64,000 nucleotides of DNA from Limiplasma sp958448555 (GTDB lineage: Bacteria > Bacillota > Clostridia > Christensenellales > Aristaeellaceae): contig CAUDEL010000004.1 in NCBI GenBank assembly GCA_958448555.1, positions 1 to 64,000 of the forward strand. The letters are read 5' to 3'. The position numbers and the translations under genes are program-made. Below the pieces are notes generated by a model. It searched no databases. It was not told where the DNA came from and saw only the letters and a list, made by a program, of their open reading frames with translations. Position 1 is the first letter of the stretch; each line of letters opens with the position of its first letter. This document shows, piece by piece, positions 7,532 through 15,865 of this stretch.

Positions 7532-8560
7532 ATGAAGCGTGTGAGCATCAAGGACGTTGCCCGGGAGGCGGGGGTATCCGCCACCACGGTTTCCTATGTG
7601 CTCAACCGCAACCCGTCGGAAACCATCAGCGCCGAGACCACCCAGCGGGTGCTGGAGGCGGCCCGGCGGCTTCACTACGTGCCCAATCTCAACGCCCGCA
7701 GCCTTTCCAGCCGCCGCTCCAACCTCATCGGCGTGCTCATCCCCCAGACCGAGCCGGGCAAGGAGTTCATGTTTTCCAATCCCTTCTATGGAGAATTGCT
7801 CAGCGCCATCGAATACACCGCGCGCAAAAACGGCTATCACCTGCTGCTCAGCGGTACGCAGGAGGACCAGAGCTACCTGAGCGTGGCGCAGAACCGGGGC
7901 GTGGACGGCATCATCATCGTGGGCGCGTACCCGGGCCGGAACCTGGAGGAGCTGCGCGGCATGAACGTGCCCATCGTGCTGGTGGACAGCTATGTCAAGG
8001 ACGCCGCCTTTCACACCATCGGCATTGAGGACCGCGAGGGCGCGCGCATGGCCACGGAATACCTGATCGCCAAGGGGCATCGGGACATCGCCTTCGTCAG
8101 CGGCTCCATCCGCGAGCACGGCGTCAACAGCAAGCGCTACCAGGGCTACTGCGACGCGCTGGCGGCGGCGGGCATCGCCCCCGATGAGGCGGCGCTGTAC
8201 TCCGATAGCGTATCCTACGAATACGGCGTGGCCGCGGCGGAGGAATACCTGCGCCGGGGCCGCAAACAGACCGCCGCCTTCGTCACGGCGGACGTGCTGG
8301 CGGTGGGGCTGGTCAAGGGCCTTTTGCAGCATGGACTTCGCATCCCCGAGGACCTGTCGGTCGTGGGCTTTGACGACGTGTATCTCTCGCGGATCTGCTA
8401 TCCCTCGCTGACGACCGTGCATCAGGACATCGCGCGCAAGGGCGGCGAGGCGGTGCGGCTCATCATGGAGGCCGCGGCGGGTGCGCGCGAGCGGATGGAA
8501 TGTATCTTGCCGCTGACGCTGGTCGAGCGCGATTCGGTCATGGAAAGGGGGACGCGGTGA
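7532..8560 (+). CDS. LacI-family transcriptional regulator
   Basis: A 342-aa sugar-responsive repressor. The helix-turn-helix is at residues 3-22 (VSIKDVAREAGVSATTVSYV) and the hinge helix is at about 50-58 (NLNARSLSS). The periplasmic-binding-protein-like sensor domain fills the rest, with the typical C-terminal VVGFDDV segment. I chose the ATG at 7532 (AAGGGAG 12 bases upstream) over an earlier in-frame GTG at 7496, which would overlap the operator. It is the first gene of the operon and probably binds the operator in front of itself and the copy inside the next gene. The inducer is likely the sugar handled by the GH31/GH65 enzymes (inference). Confidence 0.92.
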   Translation: MKRVSIKDVAREAGVSATTVSYVLNRNPSETISAETTQRVLEAARRLHYVPNLNARSLSSRRSNLIGVLIPQTEPGKEFMFSNPFYGELLSAIEYTARKNGYHLLLSGTQEDQSYLSVAQNRGVDGIIIVGAYPGRNLEELRGMNVPIVLVDSYVKDAAFHTIGIEDREGARMATEYLIAKGHRDIAFVSGSIREHGVNSKRYQGYCDALAAAGIAPDEAALYSDSVSYEYGVAAAEEYLRRGRKQTAAFVTADVLAVGLVKGLLQHGLRIPEDLSVVGFDDVYLSRICYPSLTTVHQDIARKGGEAVRLIMEAAAGARERMECILPLTLVERDSVMERGTR

Positions 8561-10788
8561 TGCTCAAGCACCTGCCGGAAGGGCTGGTTCCCTTTGAGGA
8601 CTGCGGCTTCGCCCGCCATCCCTTCGCGCCGCTGGCCGGGGAATCGGTCCGGGTGGACTGCCGCGTGGATGCGGACGACGGACAGCCCGCTTTGCGGCTA
8701 TGCGTGGACGGGGAGCCGGAGCGCGAAATCGCGTCCGAAAGCGAGGATGGGCGGCACCATCATTTCCCGCTGGGCGCCTTTGCGCTGGGGCAGAAGGTCC
8801 GCTACCGCATCGTCACCCGGAAGGAGGAAAGCCCCCTCTATGCCTTTGAGCCGCTCCGGGAGCGGCAGGCGGCGAGGCCACGGGCCATCCTGGAGGACGG
8901 CAATCGGCTGCATGCCGTATTTGAGGGCTTTTCCGTCACCTTTTCCCGGGAGGACGGCGCGCTTTGCCTGGAGGCGCACACCCGCTCCGTGCAGGGGCAG
9001 GACCGCGAAGGAGCGCAATGGACGCTGGGGGATGACATTTGCCTTCTGGTCGGAAAACAGGCGCCTTTTTGCCAACTGAAACGTTTAAGTTGCAATGTGT
9101 GTTCGATTGACCGTTACGTGCTGCGCGAGACGGCGGACGGCCGCATCACTTCCCTGCGGATGGAGGGGCAGCTCCCATCCCGCTATGTCTGGGGCACGGG
9201 CGAGCGATTCAACCGCGTCAACCAGCGCCGGGGCGGCAGCAATGGCCGCGTGGTGGAGAAGTTCACCCGCCAGGGGGACCAGACCTATCTGCCCATCCCC
9301 TTTTTCATGACGGAAACCGGCCTGGGCTGGCATTGCGAGGGCGACATTCCCGCGGAAACGGACTTTGCGGACGGCCTGAGCGTGTCCCGGCGGACGCGGG
9401 GCGAAACGCTCTGCCGCGACCGGCTGTTCTTTGGGCCGCCCGCGCGGTTGCTCAGACAGTTTATCGGCTACACGGGCGAGCCGGCGCTCCCGCCGGAGTG
9501 GGCCTTTGGCCTGTGGATCAGCGCAAACGGCTGGAGCTGCGACCGCGAGGTGGAAACGCAGCTCGCGGCGCTCAAGGCGCACGGCTATCCCGCCGACGTG
9601 ATGGTGCTGGAGGCGTGGAGCGACGAGCAGACCTTCTACCGCTGGAACGGGGATGGAAGCTGGCGGGACCCCACCGCGATCGTGCGGCGCATCCGGGAGA
9701 GCGGGCTGCATCTGGTGCTGTGGCAGATTCCAGTCATCAAATACGAATGGAACGGCGCGCCCTGCGAGGCCCTTCGGGCGGATGAGCGCGAGGCCGTTGA
9801 AAAAGGGTACTGCGTGAAAAACGCGGACGGAACGCCCTATCGCATCACGGAAAACTGGTTCCACAACAGCCTGCTTTTGGACTTCACCAACCCCGAGGCC
9901 GTGCGCTGGTGGTTTGACAGGCGTAAATACCTGCTGGACATGGGCGTGGAGGGCTTTAAAACCGACGGCGGGGAGTTTCTCTTTCCTGAGGATGTGCGGC
10001 TCTATGACGGCACGGACGGGCTGAGCGGGCACAACCGCTATCCGGCGCGCTACGTGGGCGCATATCACGACTTTTTGCGCGAAAACGGGGTTTCGGGCGT
10101 CACTTTCAGCCGCGCCGACTTCACCGGCGCGCAGACGCGGCCCCTGCACTGGGCGGGCGACCAGCTCAGCCTCTGGCCGGAGCTGAAGGCGCAGCTTTCG
10201 GCGGGCCTGAGCGCCGGGCTGTCGGGGGTTTTGTTCTGGGGCTTTGACATCGGCGGATTTGCCGGCGAGCTGCCCACGGCGGAGCTGTACCTGCGCGCGA
10301 CCGCCATGGCCTGCTTCTGCCCCGTGATGCAGTGGCATGCCGAGCCGCGCTCCGGCCAGTTCTACGCCACGCACGAGGACGGCTTCAACAACGATCGCAG
10401 CCCCTGGAACCTGGCCGAAAAGCTGGACGCGCCGGAGGTGCTGGAGGTAGCGCTACACTACGCCCGCCTCAGGCGCAGGCTCCGGCCCTATCTGGTGAGG
10501 GAAGCCGCCAACTGCGTGAGGGCGCGGCGCCCCATGATGGCGCACCTGTGCCTGGATTTTCCCGACGACGCGCGGGCGCTGGATTGTGAGGATGAATACA
10601 TGCTGGGGCGGGAATTGCTGGTGGCGCCCATTGTGGAGGCGGGCGCGAAGGGCCGTGCGGTATGGCTGCCGGCGGGCACGTGGCGCGACTTCTTCACCGG
10701 CGAGACGCTTTCGGGAGGAAGGGAACACGACGCCGAATGTCCGCTGGCGCGCATCCCCGTATACGAAAGGGTGAGGACCGATGGCTAA
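8560..10788 (+). CDS. Glycoside hydrolase family 31 (alpha-glycosidase)
   Basis: A 742-aa cytosolic retaining alpha-glycosidase. The catalytic (beta/alpha)8 barrel has the nucleophile D469 in GFKTDGGE (465-472) and the acid/base D534 in HWAGDQ (530-535). There is no signal peptide, so it acts on an imported oligosaccharide. GH31 contains alpha-glucosidases, alpha-xylosidases, sulfoquinovosidases and others; the KTDGGE variant does not tell me which. The start ATG overlaps the lacI stop (TGATG), and the 3' end overlaps the GH65 gene by 8 bp, so translation is coupled. Codons 173-177 contain an exact copy of the LacI operator. The substrate is probably also the source of the disaccharide for GH65. 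Confidence 0.88.
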   Translation: MLKHLPEGLVPFEDCGFARHPFAPLAGESVRVDCRVDADDGQPALRLCVDGEPEREIASESEDGRHHHFPLGAFALGQKVRYRIVTRKEESPLYAFEPLRERQAARPRAILEDGNRLHAVFEGFSVTFSREDGALCLEAHTRSVQGQDREGAQWTLGDDICLLVGKQAPFCQLKRLSCNVCSIDRYVLRETADGRITSLRMEGQLPSRYVWGTGERFNRVNQRRGGSNGRVVEKFTRQGDQTYLPIPFFMTETGLGWHCEGDIPAETDFADGLSVSRRTRGETLCRDRLFFGPPARLLRQFIGYTGEPALPPEWAFGLWISANGWSCDREVETQLAALKAHGYPADVMVLEAWSDEQTFYRWNGDGSWRDPTAIVRRIRESGLHLVLWQIPVIKYEWNGAPCEALRADEREAVEKGYCVKNADGTPYRITENWFHNSLLLDFTNPEAVRWWFDRRKYLLDMGVEGFKTDGGEFLFPEDVRLYDGTDGLSGHNRYPARYVGAYHDFLRENGVSGVTFSRADFTGAQTRPLHWAGDQLSLWPELKAQLSAGLSAGLSGVLFWGFDIGGFAGELPTAELYLRATAMACFCPVMQWHAEPRSGQFYATHEDGFNNDRSPWNLAEKLDAPEVLEVALHYARLRRRLRPYLVREAANCVRARRPMMAHLCLDFPDDARALDCEDEYMLGRELLVAPIVEAGAKGRAVWLPAGTWRDFFTGETLSGGREHDAECPLARIPVYERVRTDG
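9075..9090. promoter_or_regulatory. Intragenic LacI-family operator O2
   Basis: An exact second copy of ACTGAAACGTTTAAGT, 1593 bp downstream of O1 and inside the GH31 coding sequence (residues L-K-R-L-S around 173-177). No other copy was seen in the window. The spacing would allow DNA looping. Confidence 0.75.
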
Positions 10789-12757
10789 GGTGCGCATCGA
10801 GCCATGGCGCATTTCGCTGGACGGCCCGGTGAGCGATTATTCGGAGTCGCTGTTTGCGGTGGGCAATGGGCATCTGGGCATGCGGGGCTTCAGCCTGCAG
10901 ACGCCCAAGCGCCGCCCGTACGATCATGCCGTGTTCCGCGCTGGGTTCTTCGAGCCCATCCGTCCCGGCGTGACGGATATGGTGCAGCTCCCCGACGCCC
11001 TGGGCCTGCGCGTGACAGGGGAGGAGCCGGCGGAGGTTTCGCAGGAGCTGGACCTGCGCGCGGGGATATTCACCCAGCGCTGGCGCGGACGGACCGTGGC
11101 CGTGGAGGCGCAGCGCATGGCCAGCATGGCCGACCGGCAGCTTCTGTGCGTGCGTCTGGTGCTGACGGCCCTTTCGGACACGGAGGCGGAGGTGCGAAGC
11201 GAGCTGGATGCGCAGGTGTGCAACCTGCCCGTCCACGACGATCAGATGGTCCGGGAGACGCAGACCGTGCGGCTGCTTACGCCCGTGCGCCAGAGCGCGC
11301 AGGAGCTGGTGTTGCGGGCGGTCCGCTCGGGAAGGGAACTTCGCGTCCTGTCGGACGCGCCGCAGGTCACCCGCGCCGCCCTTCGGGCGGGTGAGCGCCT
11401 CACGGTGGAAAAGCGGGTGCGCGTGCTTTTGGATGGCGAAACGCCCAATCCAGACGCACGCGACCCCTGGGCAGAGAACGCCGCGGCTTGGGAAGCCCTG
11501 TGGCGGGACTGCGACATCCGCCTTGACGCGGACGGGCGCATCCAGGGGGCGATGCGTTACAACATCTTTCAGATGCTCTGCGCCAACGCGCCGGATGACG
11601 CGGCGGTCTCCATCGGCGCGCGGGGGCTGACGCACGGGAGGTACAAGGGCAACGTCTTTTGGGACACGGATGTGTTTTTGCTTCCCTTCTTCTGCTGGCA
11701 CAGGCCGGATGCCGCGCGAAACCTCGTGCGCTACCGGCTGGACCGCCTGGACGCGGCGCGCGCCCTGGCCCGGCGGCAGAACCTCCGCGGCGCGCGCTAT
11801 CCATGGATGAGCGGCGAGGATGGGAGCGAGCAGTGCGAGAGCTGGGACATCGGCCTGTGCGAAACGCACATCACCGCCGACGTGGCCTACGCGGCGGACC
11901 GATACCATGAAATCACCGGCGACGGTTCGCTGGACGGGGCGCTTTCGCAAATGTATCTGGAAACGGCGCGCTACTGGCTCAGCCGCTTTACCTGGGAGCC
12001 GGACAAAAACCAGTATTCCAGCTTCTTTGTGAAAGGCCCGGACGAATACTGCGGCGCGGCGGTCAACAACACCTTTACCAACTATCTGGCGCGGCACAAC
12101 GTTCGGCTGGCGCTGCGGCACGCGGCCCTGGACGGGGAGGAGCGCGGGCGCTTCAAACACTTCGAGGAGCATGTGGCCCTGCTTTACGACCCGCAAAGGA
12201 GCCTGTACCTTCAGGATGAGCTCTTTGACCGGCTGGAACCCCTGCCATCTGGGCATGAGCAGGGCGAACCGCTGTACAAAAGCGTGTGCTTTGACCGCAT
12301 GCAGCGCTACCGCGCGCTCAAGCAGGCCGACCTGGTGCAGCTGATGGTCCTCTTCCCGGAGGATTTCAGCGACGGGGAAAAGCGCGCCGTGTGGGAACGC
12401 TACGAGCCGCTCACCGTGCACGACAGCTCGCTGAGCTTCGGCATCCACGCGCTGCTGGCCTTCCGGCTGGGGCTTTCGCAGGAGGGCTGGCGCTACTTCG
12501 AGCGCTCGCTGTGCTTTGATCTGGGCGATGAGCTGGGCAACACCGGCTGCGAGGGCATCCACATGGCGGCGCTGGGCGCGAGCTGGCAGGCGCTGGTCTA
12601 CGGCGCATTGGGCCTGTGGAGCGACGGCGGGGAGCTTCGCCTCGCGCCCAGGCTGCCGCCGGAGATTCGCGGCGCGTCCCTGTGCGTGTATCACCGGGGG
12701 CGGCGCCTGCGGCTGACCGTCAGGGACGGAGAGGGACGCATCGAACAGGAGGGATGA
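10781..12757 (+). CDS. Glycoside hydrolase family 65 disaccharide phosphorylase
   Basis: A 658-aa inverting phosphorylase of the maltose/trehalose/kojibiose/nigerose phosphorylase family. The catalytic acid is E422 in FVKGPDEY (416-423), the barrel start shows FWDTDVF (293-299), and the phosphate-binding region is LTVHDSSLSFG. The length is about 100 residues shorter than most family members, mostly in the N-terminal beta-sandwich and C-terminal sheet. The reaction is alpha-linked disaccharide plus phosphate to beta-glucose 1-phosphate plus a sugar. The gene overlaps the GH31 gene by 8 bp and is followed 3 bp later by the ABC permease. Linkage specificity cannot be read from the sequence. Confidence 0.87.
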   Translation: MAKVRIEPWRISLDGPVSDYSESLFAVGNGHLGMRGFSLQTPKRRPYDHAVFRAGFFEPIRPGVTDMVQLPDALGLRVTGEEPAEVSQELDLRAGIFTQRWRGRTVAVEAQRMASMADRQLLCVRLVLTALSDTEAEVRSELDAQVCNLPVHDDQMVRETQTVRLLTPVRQSAQELVLRAVRSGRELRVLSDAPQVTRAALRAGERLTVEKRVRVLLDGETPNPDARDPWAENAAAWEALWRDCDIRLDADGRIQGAMRYNIFQMLCANAPDDAAVSIGARGLTHGRYKGNVFWDTDVFLLPFFCWHRPDAARNLVRYRLDRLDAARALARRQNLRGARYPWMSGEDGSEQCESWDIGLCETHITADVAYAADRYHEITGDGSLDGALSQMYLETARYWLSRFTWEPDKNQYSSFFVKGPDEYCGAAVNNTFTNYLARHNVRLALRHAALDGEERGRFKHFEEHVALLYDPQRSLYLQDELFDRLEPLPSGHEQGEPLYKSVCFDRMQRYRALKQADLVQLMVLFPEDFSDGEKRAVWERYEPLTVHDSSLSFGIHALLAFRLGLSQEGWRYFERSLCFDLGDELGNTGCEGIHMAALGASWQALVYGALGLWSDGGELRLAPRLPPEIRGASLCVYHRGRRLRLTVRDGEGRIEQEG

Positions 12758-12760
12758 GGG

Positions 12761-13654
12761 ATGTATCTACCCGACAAAGCGGGGCGGAGACGCGCCACGG
12801 CGATTTTTCTGCTGCCTTCTCTGGTGGGCATCGCGGGCTTTTGCCTCCTGCCCATCGCGGGTTCGCTGTTCTTCAGCCTCATGGACTACGATCTGCTCAG
12901 GCCCATGGAGAGCATGACCTTTGTGGGACTGAAAAACTTTGTCCGCGTCCTCACGGGACGCGAGTTCCGCGGCGTGCTGGCGCACACGTTTACCTACCTG
13001 GGCCTGTACCTTCCGCTGATTATGATTGCCTCCGTGGGCGAGGCGCTGATCCTCAACAGGTCCTTCCGCGGCCACGGGTTGTTTCGCACGGTGTGCTACA
13101 CGCCCGTCATCACCTCCTGGGTGGCGGCGGCGGTGGTGTGGCAGTGGGTGCTCAGCGGAAAGTACGGCCTGCTCAACCAGATGCTCGCGGCGCTGGGAAT
13201 TCAGGGACCGGCCTGGCTGTCCAGCGCCACATGGGCCATGCCCGGCATCGTGCTGGCCTCCGTGTGGAAGGACACGGGCTATTACGCGCTGATGGTGCTG
13301 GCCGCCCTCAAGTCCATCGATCCCGGCTACTACGAGGCCGCCGACCTGGACGGCGCCAGCGGCGCCAAAAAGTTCTTTTCCATCACATTGCCGCTCATCT
13401 CGCCCACGCTGTTTCTGCTCATCGTCATCAACATCATCTACGGCCTGCAGGTGTTCGATTCCGTGCTCATCATGACCGACGGCGGGCCCGGCGGCGCGAC
13501 GACGGTATTTCTGGAGCGCATCTACAAATACGCTTTCGTGCAGTACAAGATGGGCATGGCCAGCGTCTACGCCTGCATCCTGTTTGTGGTGCTGCTGGTG
13601 TTCACGGCCGTGCAGTTCTGGATGCAGAAAAGGTGGGTGAATTACGATGCGTAA
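12761..13654 (+). CDS. Carbohydrate ABC transporter permease, MalF/UgpA type
   Basis: A 297-aa inner-membrane permease with six predicted TM segments. The cytoplasmic EAA loop that docks the ATPase is YYEAADLDGASGAKKFFSITLP (about 189-210; shown in part: EAADLDGASG). It pairs with the next gene as a heterodimeric channel of a CUT1 sugar importer. No ATP-binding subunit is encoded in the operon; CUT1 systems of Bacillota commonly share an MsmK/MalK-type ATPase encoded elsewhere. It overlaps the next gene by 8 bp. Confidence 0.93.
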   Translation: MYLPDKAGRRRATAIFLLPSLVGIAGFCLLPIAGSLFFSLMDYDLLRPMESMTFVGLKNFVRVLTGREFRGVLAHTFTYLGLYLPLIMIASVGEALILNRSFRGHGLFRTVCYTPVITSWVAAAVVWQWVLSGKYGLLNQMLAALGIQGPAWLSSATWAMPGIVLASVWKDTGYYALMVLAALKSIDPGYYEAADLDGASGAKKFFSITLPLISPTLFLLIVINIIYGLQVFDSVLIMTDGGPGGATTVFLERIYKYAFVQYKMGMASVYACILFVVLLVFTAVQFWMQKRWVNYDA

Positions 13655-14486
13655 ATCCTCCCGCATGCGCCTTGTGCGCGGAACGCTGTTTTACCTGATG
13701 CTGGCGGTCATTCTGCTGGTGACGATTCTGCCGTTCCTGTGGATGCTCTCCTCCTCCTTCAAGGGGCAGGAGGCCATCCGCACCATCCCCATCCGCTGGA
13801 TTCCCGAGCGCCCCACGCTGGAGGGCTACGAGCGCGTGTTCAACATGCAGGGCTTCTCCTTTGCGCGGGCCAGCCTCAACAGCCTTCTGCTGGCCGTGGG
13901 TTGCACGGTGGCGGAGGTGGCCTCCTCGGCCATGGCGGCGTTCGTGTTCGCAAAGCTCCCCTTCAAGGGCTCGGGAAAGCTCTTTGGCGTCTACCTGGCC
14001 ACGATGATGATTCCCAACACCGTCACCATGGTGCCCAACTACATCATCCTGCGGTCGCTGGGGCTGCTGGACACCTATACGGGGCTTATCCTGCCGTTTC
14101 TGGGCAAGGCGTTCAGCGTCTTTCTGATGCGCCAGAGCATGCTGGGCGTCAACGACGCCTACCTCGAGTCGGCCTTCCTGGACGGCGCCTCCCTCTACCG
14201 TGTGTTCTGGAAGATCATGCTGCCCATGGTCACGCCCACGCTGGCGACCCTCACCCTCATCTCCTTCATGGGCAGCTGGAACAGCTACCTCTGGCCCCTC
14301 ATCGTGCTCACCTCTACCGACAAGCAGACCCTGCAGGTGGTCATGGGCAACATGAAGGGCATGTACAAAAACAACGAGCATGTGCTCATGGCGGGCGCGG
14401 TGCTCACGATTCTGCCGATCCTGGCGGTGTACCTGGCCACGCAGCGGTATGTCGATCAGGGCATCAGCCTGGGCGGGCTGAAATGA
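13647..14486 (+). CDS. Carbohydrate ABC transporter permease, MalG/UgpE type
   Basis: A 279-aa permease with six TM segments and an EAA-type loop (ESAFLDGASLYRVFWKI, about 173-189). It ends in the typical MalG-like GISLGGLK tail. It partners the MalF-type permease just upstream. Both permeases precede the binding-protein gene, the reverse of the more common order. Confidence 0.93.
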   Translation: MRKSSRMRLVRGTLFYLMLAVILLVTILPFLWMLSSSFKGQEAIRTIPIRWIPERPTLEGYERVFNMQGFSFARASLNSLLLAVGCTVAEVASSAMAAFVFAKLPFKGSGKLFGVYLATMMIPNTVTMVPNYIILRSLGLLDTYTGLILPFLGKAFSVFLMRQSMLGVNDAYLESAFLDGASLYRVFWKIMLPMVTPTLATLTLISFMGSWNSYLWPLIVLTSTDKQTLQVVMGNMKGMYKNNEHVLMAGAVLTILPILAVYLATQRYVDQGISLGGLK

Positions 14487-14501
14487 TCCCCTGTACGCCG
14501 G

Positions 14502-14515
14502 CGCGCCAAGGCGCG
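14502..14515 (+). other. Small GC-rich hairpin between permease and binding-protein genes
   Basis: CGCGC (14502-14506) pairs with GCGCG (14511-14515), followed by TTTGCAATAAAG. It may block RNA decay or act as a partial terminator, letting the binding protein be made in excess. The gap of 63 bp is the only large one within the sugar operon besides the terminator-like hairpin after the binding-protein gene. Confidence 0.4.
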
Positions 14516-14549
14516 TTTGCAATAAAGAAAACGAACGGAGGTATCCTAC

Positions 14550-15782
14550 ATGAAAAAACTCGTTTCCCTTCTTCTGACGCTCGCTGTGGCGCTGTCCCTT
14601 GCCGGCGCGGCCTTTGCCGAGGAGCCGGTCACCATCACCTACGCCACCTTCTCCGCCTCCGGCGCGCAGGAGGAAACGCTCAAAAAGATGGTTGAGGTCT
14701 TTGAGGAAAAGAACCCGGATATCAAGGTGGACGTGCAGCTGACCGGCTATGACGATTACTTCACCAAGCTGGCCACCACCGTGGGCGGCGGCAACGCGCC
14801 CGACGTGTTCGAAATGAACATGGAAAACTTCCTGGCCTACATGCTGCGCGGCGCGTGCGCGGACCTGACCGGCCTGGTGGATCCCGCCAGCTACAGCGAG
14901 GGCACGCTCTCCGCCGTGAGCTCGGACGGCAAGCTCTACGCCGTGCCCATGAGCTTCTCCACCTGCGTGCTGTTCTACAACAAGGCGCTGTTTGACCAGG
15001 CGGGCCTTGAATACCCGGACGATACCTGGACCTGGACCGAGGCGCAGGCCGCGGCCGAGAAGATCCGCGCGCTGGGCGACGACATCTGGGGCTATTACCA
15101 GCCGGTTTCCTACAACGAGTTCTACAAGTCCGTCAAGGGCAACGGCGGGAGCCTGCTCAATGAGGACTACACGGCCTTCACCGTCAACACCCCCGAAAAC
15201 GTGGCCGTGCTGGAGGCCATGCTCAATCGCGTGCGCGGCGAGGACCGCGTGATGCCCAACGCCGAGGACATGGCGGGCCGCGGCGACTGGGACCTGTTCA
15301 GCGAGGGCAAGCTGGGCATGCTCGTCACCGGCATCTGGGGCTTCCAGACCTTCACCGACCAGTGCGACTTTGGCTGGGACATCACCGTGGAGCCCGGCTT
15401 CAAGGACAAGAGCACCTTCTTCTTTGCCAACGTCAACTGCGTATCGACCGAAAGCACCAAGCAGGAGGCCGCCGCGCGCTTCGTGGACGCCATGGGCTCC
15501 GATCCCGACATCGTGCAGCTTCGTCTGGACGCCAGCTGGGAGCTGCCCACCATCGCCGACCAGACCAAGCTGACCCAGTACCTGGACGTGACCCCGCCCG
15601 ACAACCGCGCCGCCGTGTTTGACAGCATGGACTACGCCGTCGCGCCGCCCGCGCTGCTGGAGCAGGGCGCGGTAAGCGAAATCATCGGCAACGTCCTGGG
15701 AACTTTGGAAACCAACGACATGACCGCCCAGGAGGCGCTGGACGAAATTCAGGCCCAGTTGGAGGAAGCGGACCTGCTGTGA
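14550..15782 (+). CDS. Extracellular solute-binding protein family 1 (sugar)
   Basis: A 410-aa secreted substrate-binding protein for the two permeases. Residues 1-23 form a signal peptide ending AGAAFA, most likely cut by signal peptidase I before EEPVTI. There is no lipobox cysteine, which is unusual for a binding protein of a Gram-positive-type organism, where they are normally lipid-anchored. The mature part shows the family pattern (NPDIKVDVQL, GGGNAPDVFEM). A strong GGAGG site lies 10 bases before the ATG. The ligand is probably the oligosaccharide later cut by the GH31/GH65 enzymes (inference). Confidence 0.9.
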   Translation: MKKLVSLLLTLAVALSLAGAAFAEEPVTITYATFSASGAQEETLKKMVEVFEEKNPDIKVDVQLTGYDDYFTKLATTVGGGNAPDVFEMNMENFLAYMLRGACADLTGLVDPASYSEGTLSAVSSDGKLYAVPMSFSTCVLFYNKALFDQAGLEYPDDTWTWTEAQAAAEKIRALGDDIWGYYQPVSYNEFYKSVKGNGGSLLNEDYTAFTVNTPENVAVLEAMLNRVRGEDRVMPNAEDMAGRGDWDLFSEGKLGMLVTGIWGFQTFTDQCDFGWDITVEPGFKDKSTFFFANVNCVSTESTKQEAAARFVDAMGSDPDIVQLRLDASWELPTIADQTKLTQYLDVTPPDNRAAVFDSMDYAVAPPALLEQGAVSEIIGNVLGTLETNDMTAQEALDEIQAQLEEADLL

Positions 15783-15806
15783 TCGAATAGCATAAGCAAC
15801 CGCTTG

Positions 15807-15842
15807 GGGGAGGCGCGCCCGCAACGCGCCTCCCCTTTCTTT
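15807..15842 (+). terminator. Terminator-like hairpin after the binding-protein gene
   Basis: An 11-bp perfect stem (GGGGAGGCGCG with CGCGCCTCCCC, loop CCCGCAA) is followed by TTTCTTT. The T run is interrupted, so some read-through into the glycosidase gene at 15866 is likely. Confidence 0.7.
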
Positions 15843-15865
15843 ATAAAACGACAGGAGGAGAGCAC

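Noticed and set aside
5639..8422. Very long open frame on the minus strand opposite the membrane protein and lacI genes
   Set aside because: It is the high-GC shadow of two clear plus-strand genes; its translation is rich in Arg, His, Gln and Pro and matches no family. The same holds for long antisense frames at 15749-18397, 10694-12694 and 50831-53335.
8560..10788. Calling the GH31 enzyme a sulfoquinovosidase or alpha-xylosidase
   Set aside because: The active-site motifs fit GH31 in general, but I cannot see the residues that define sulfoquinovose binding, and no sulfo-sugar genes are near.
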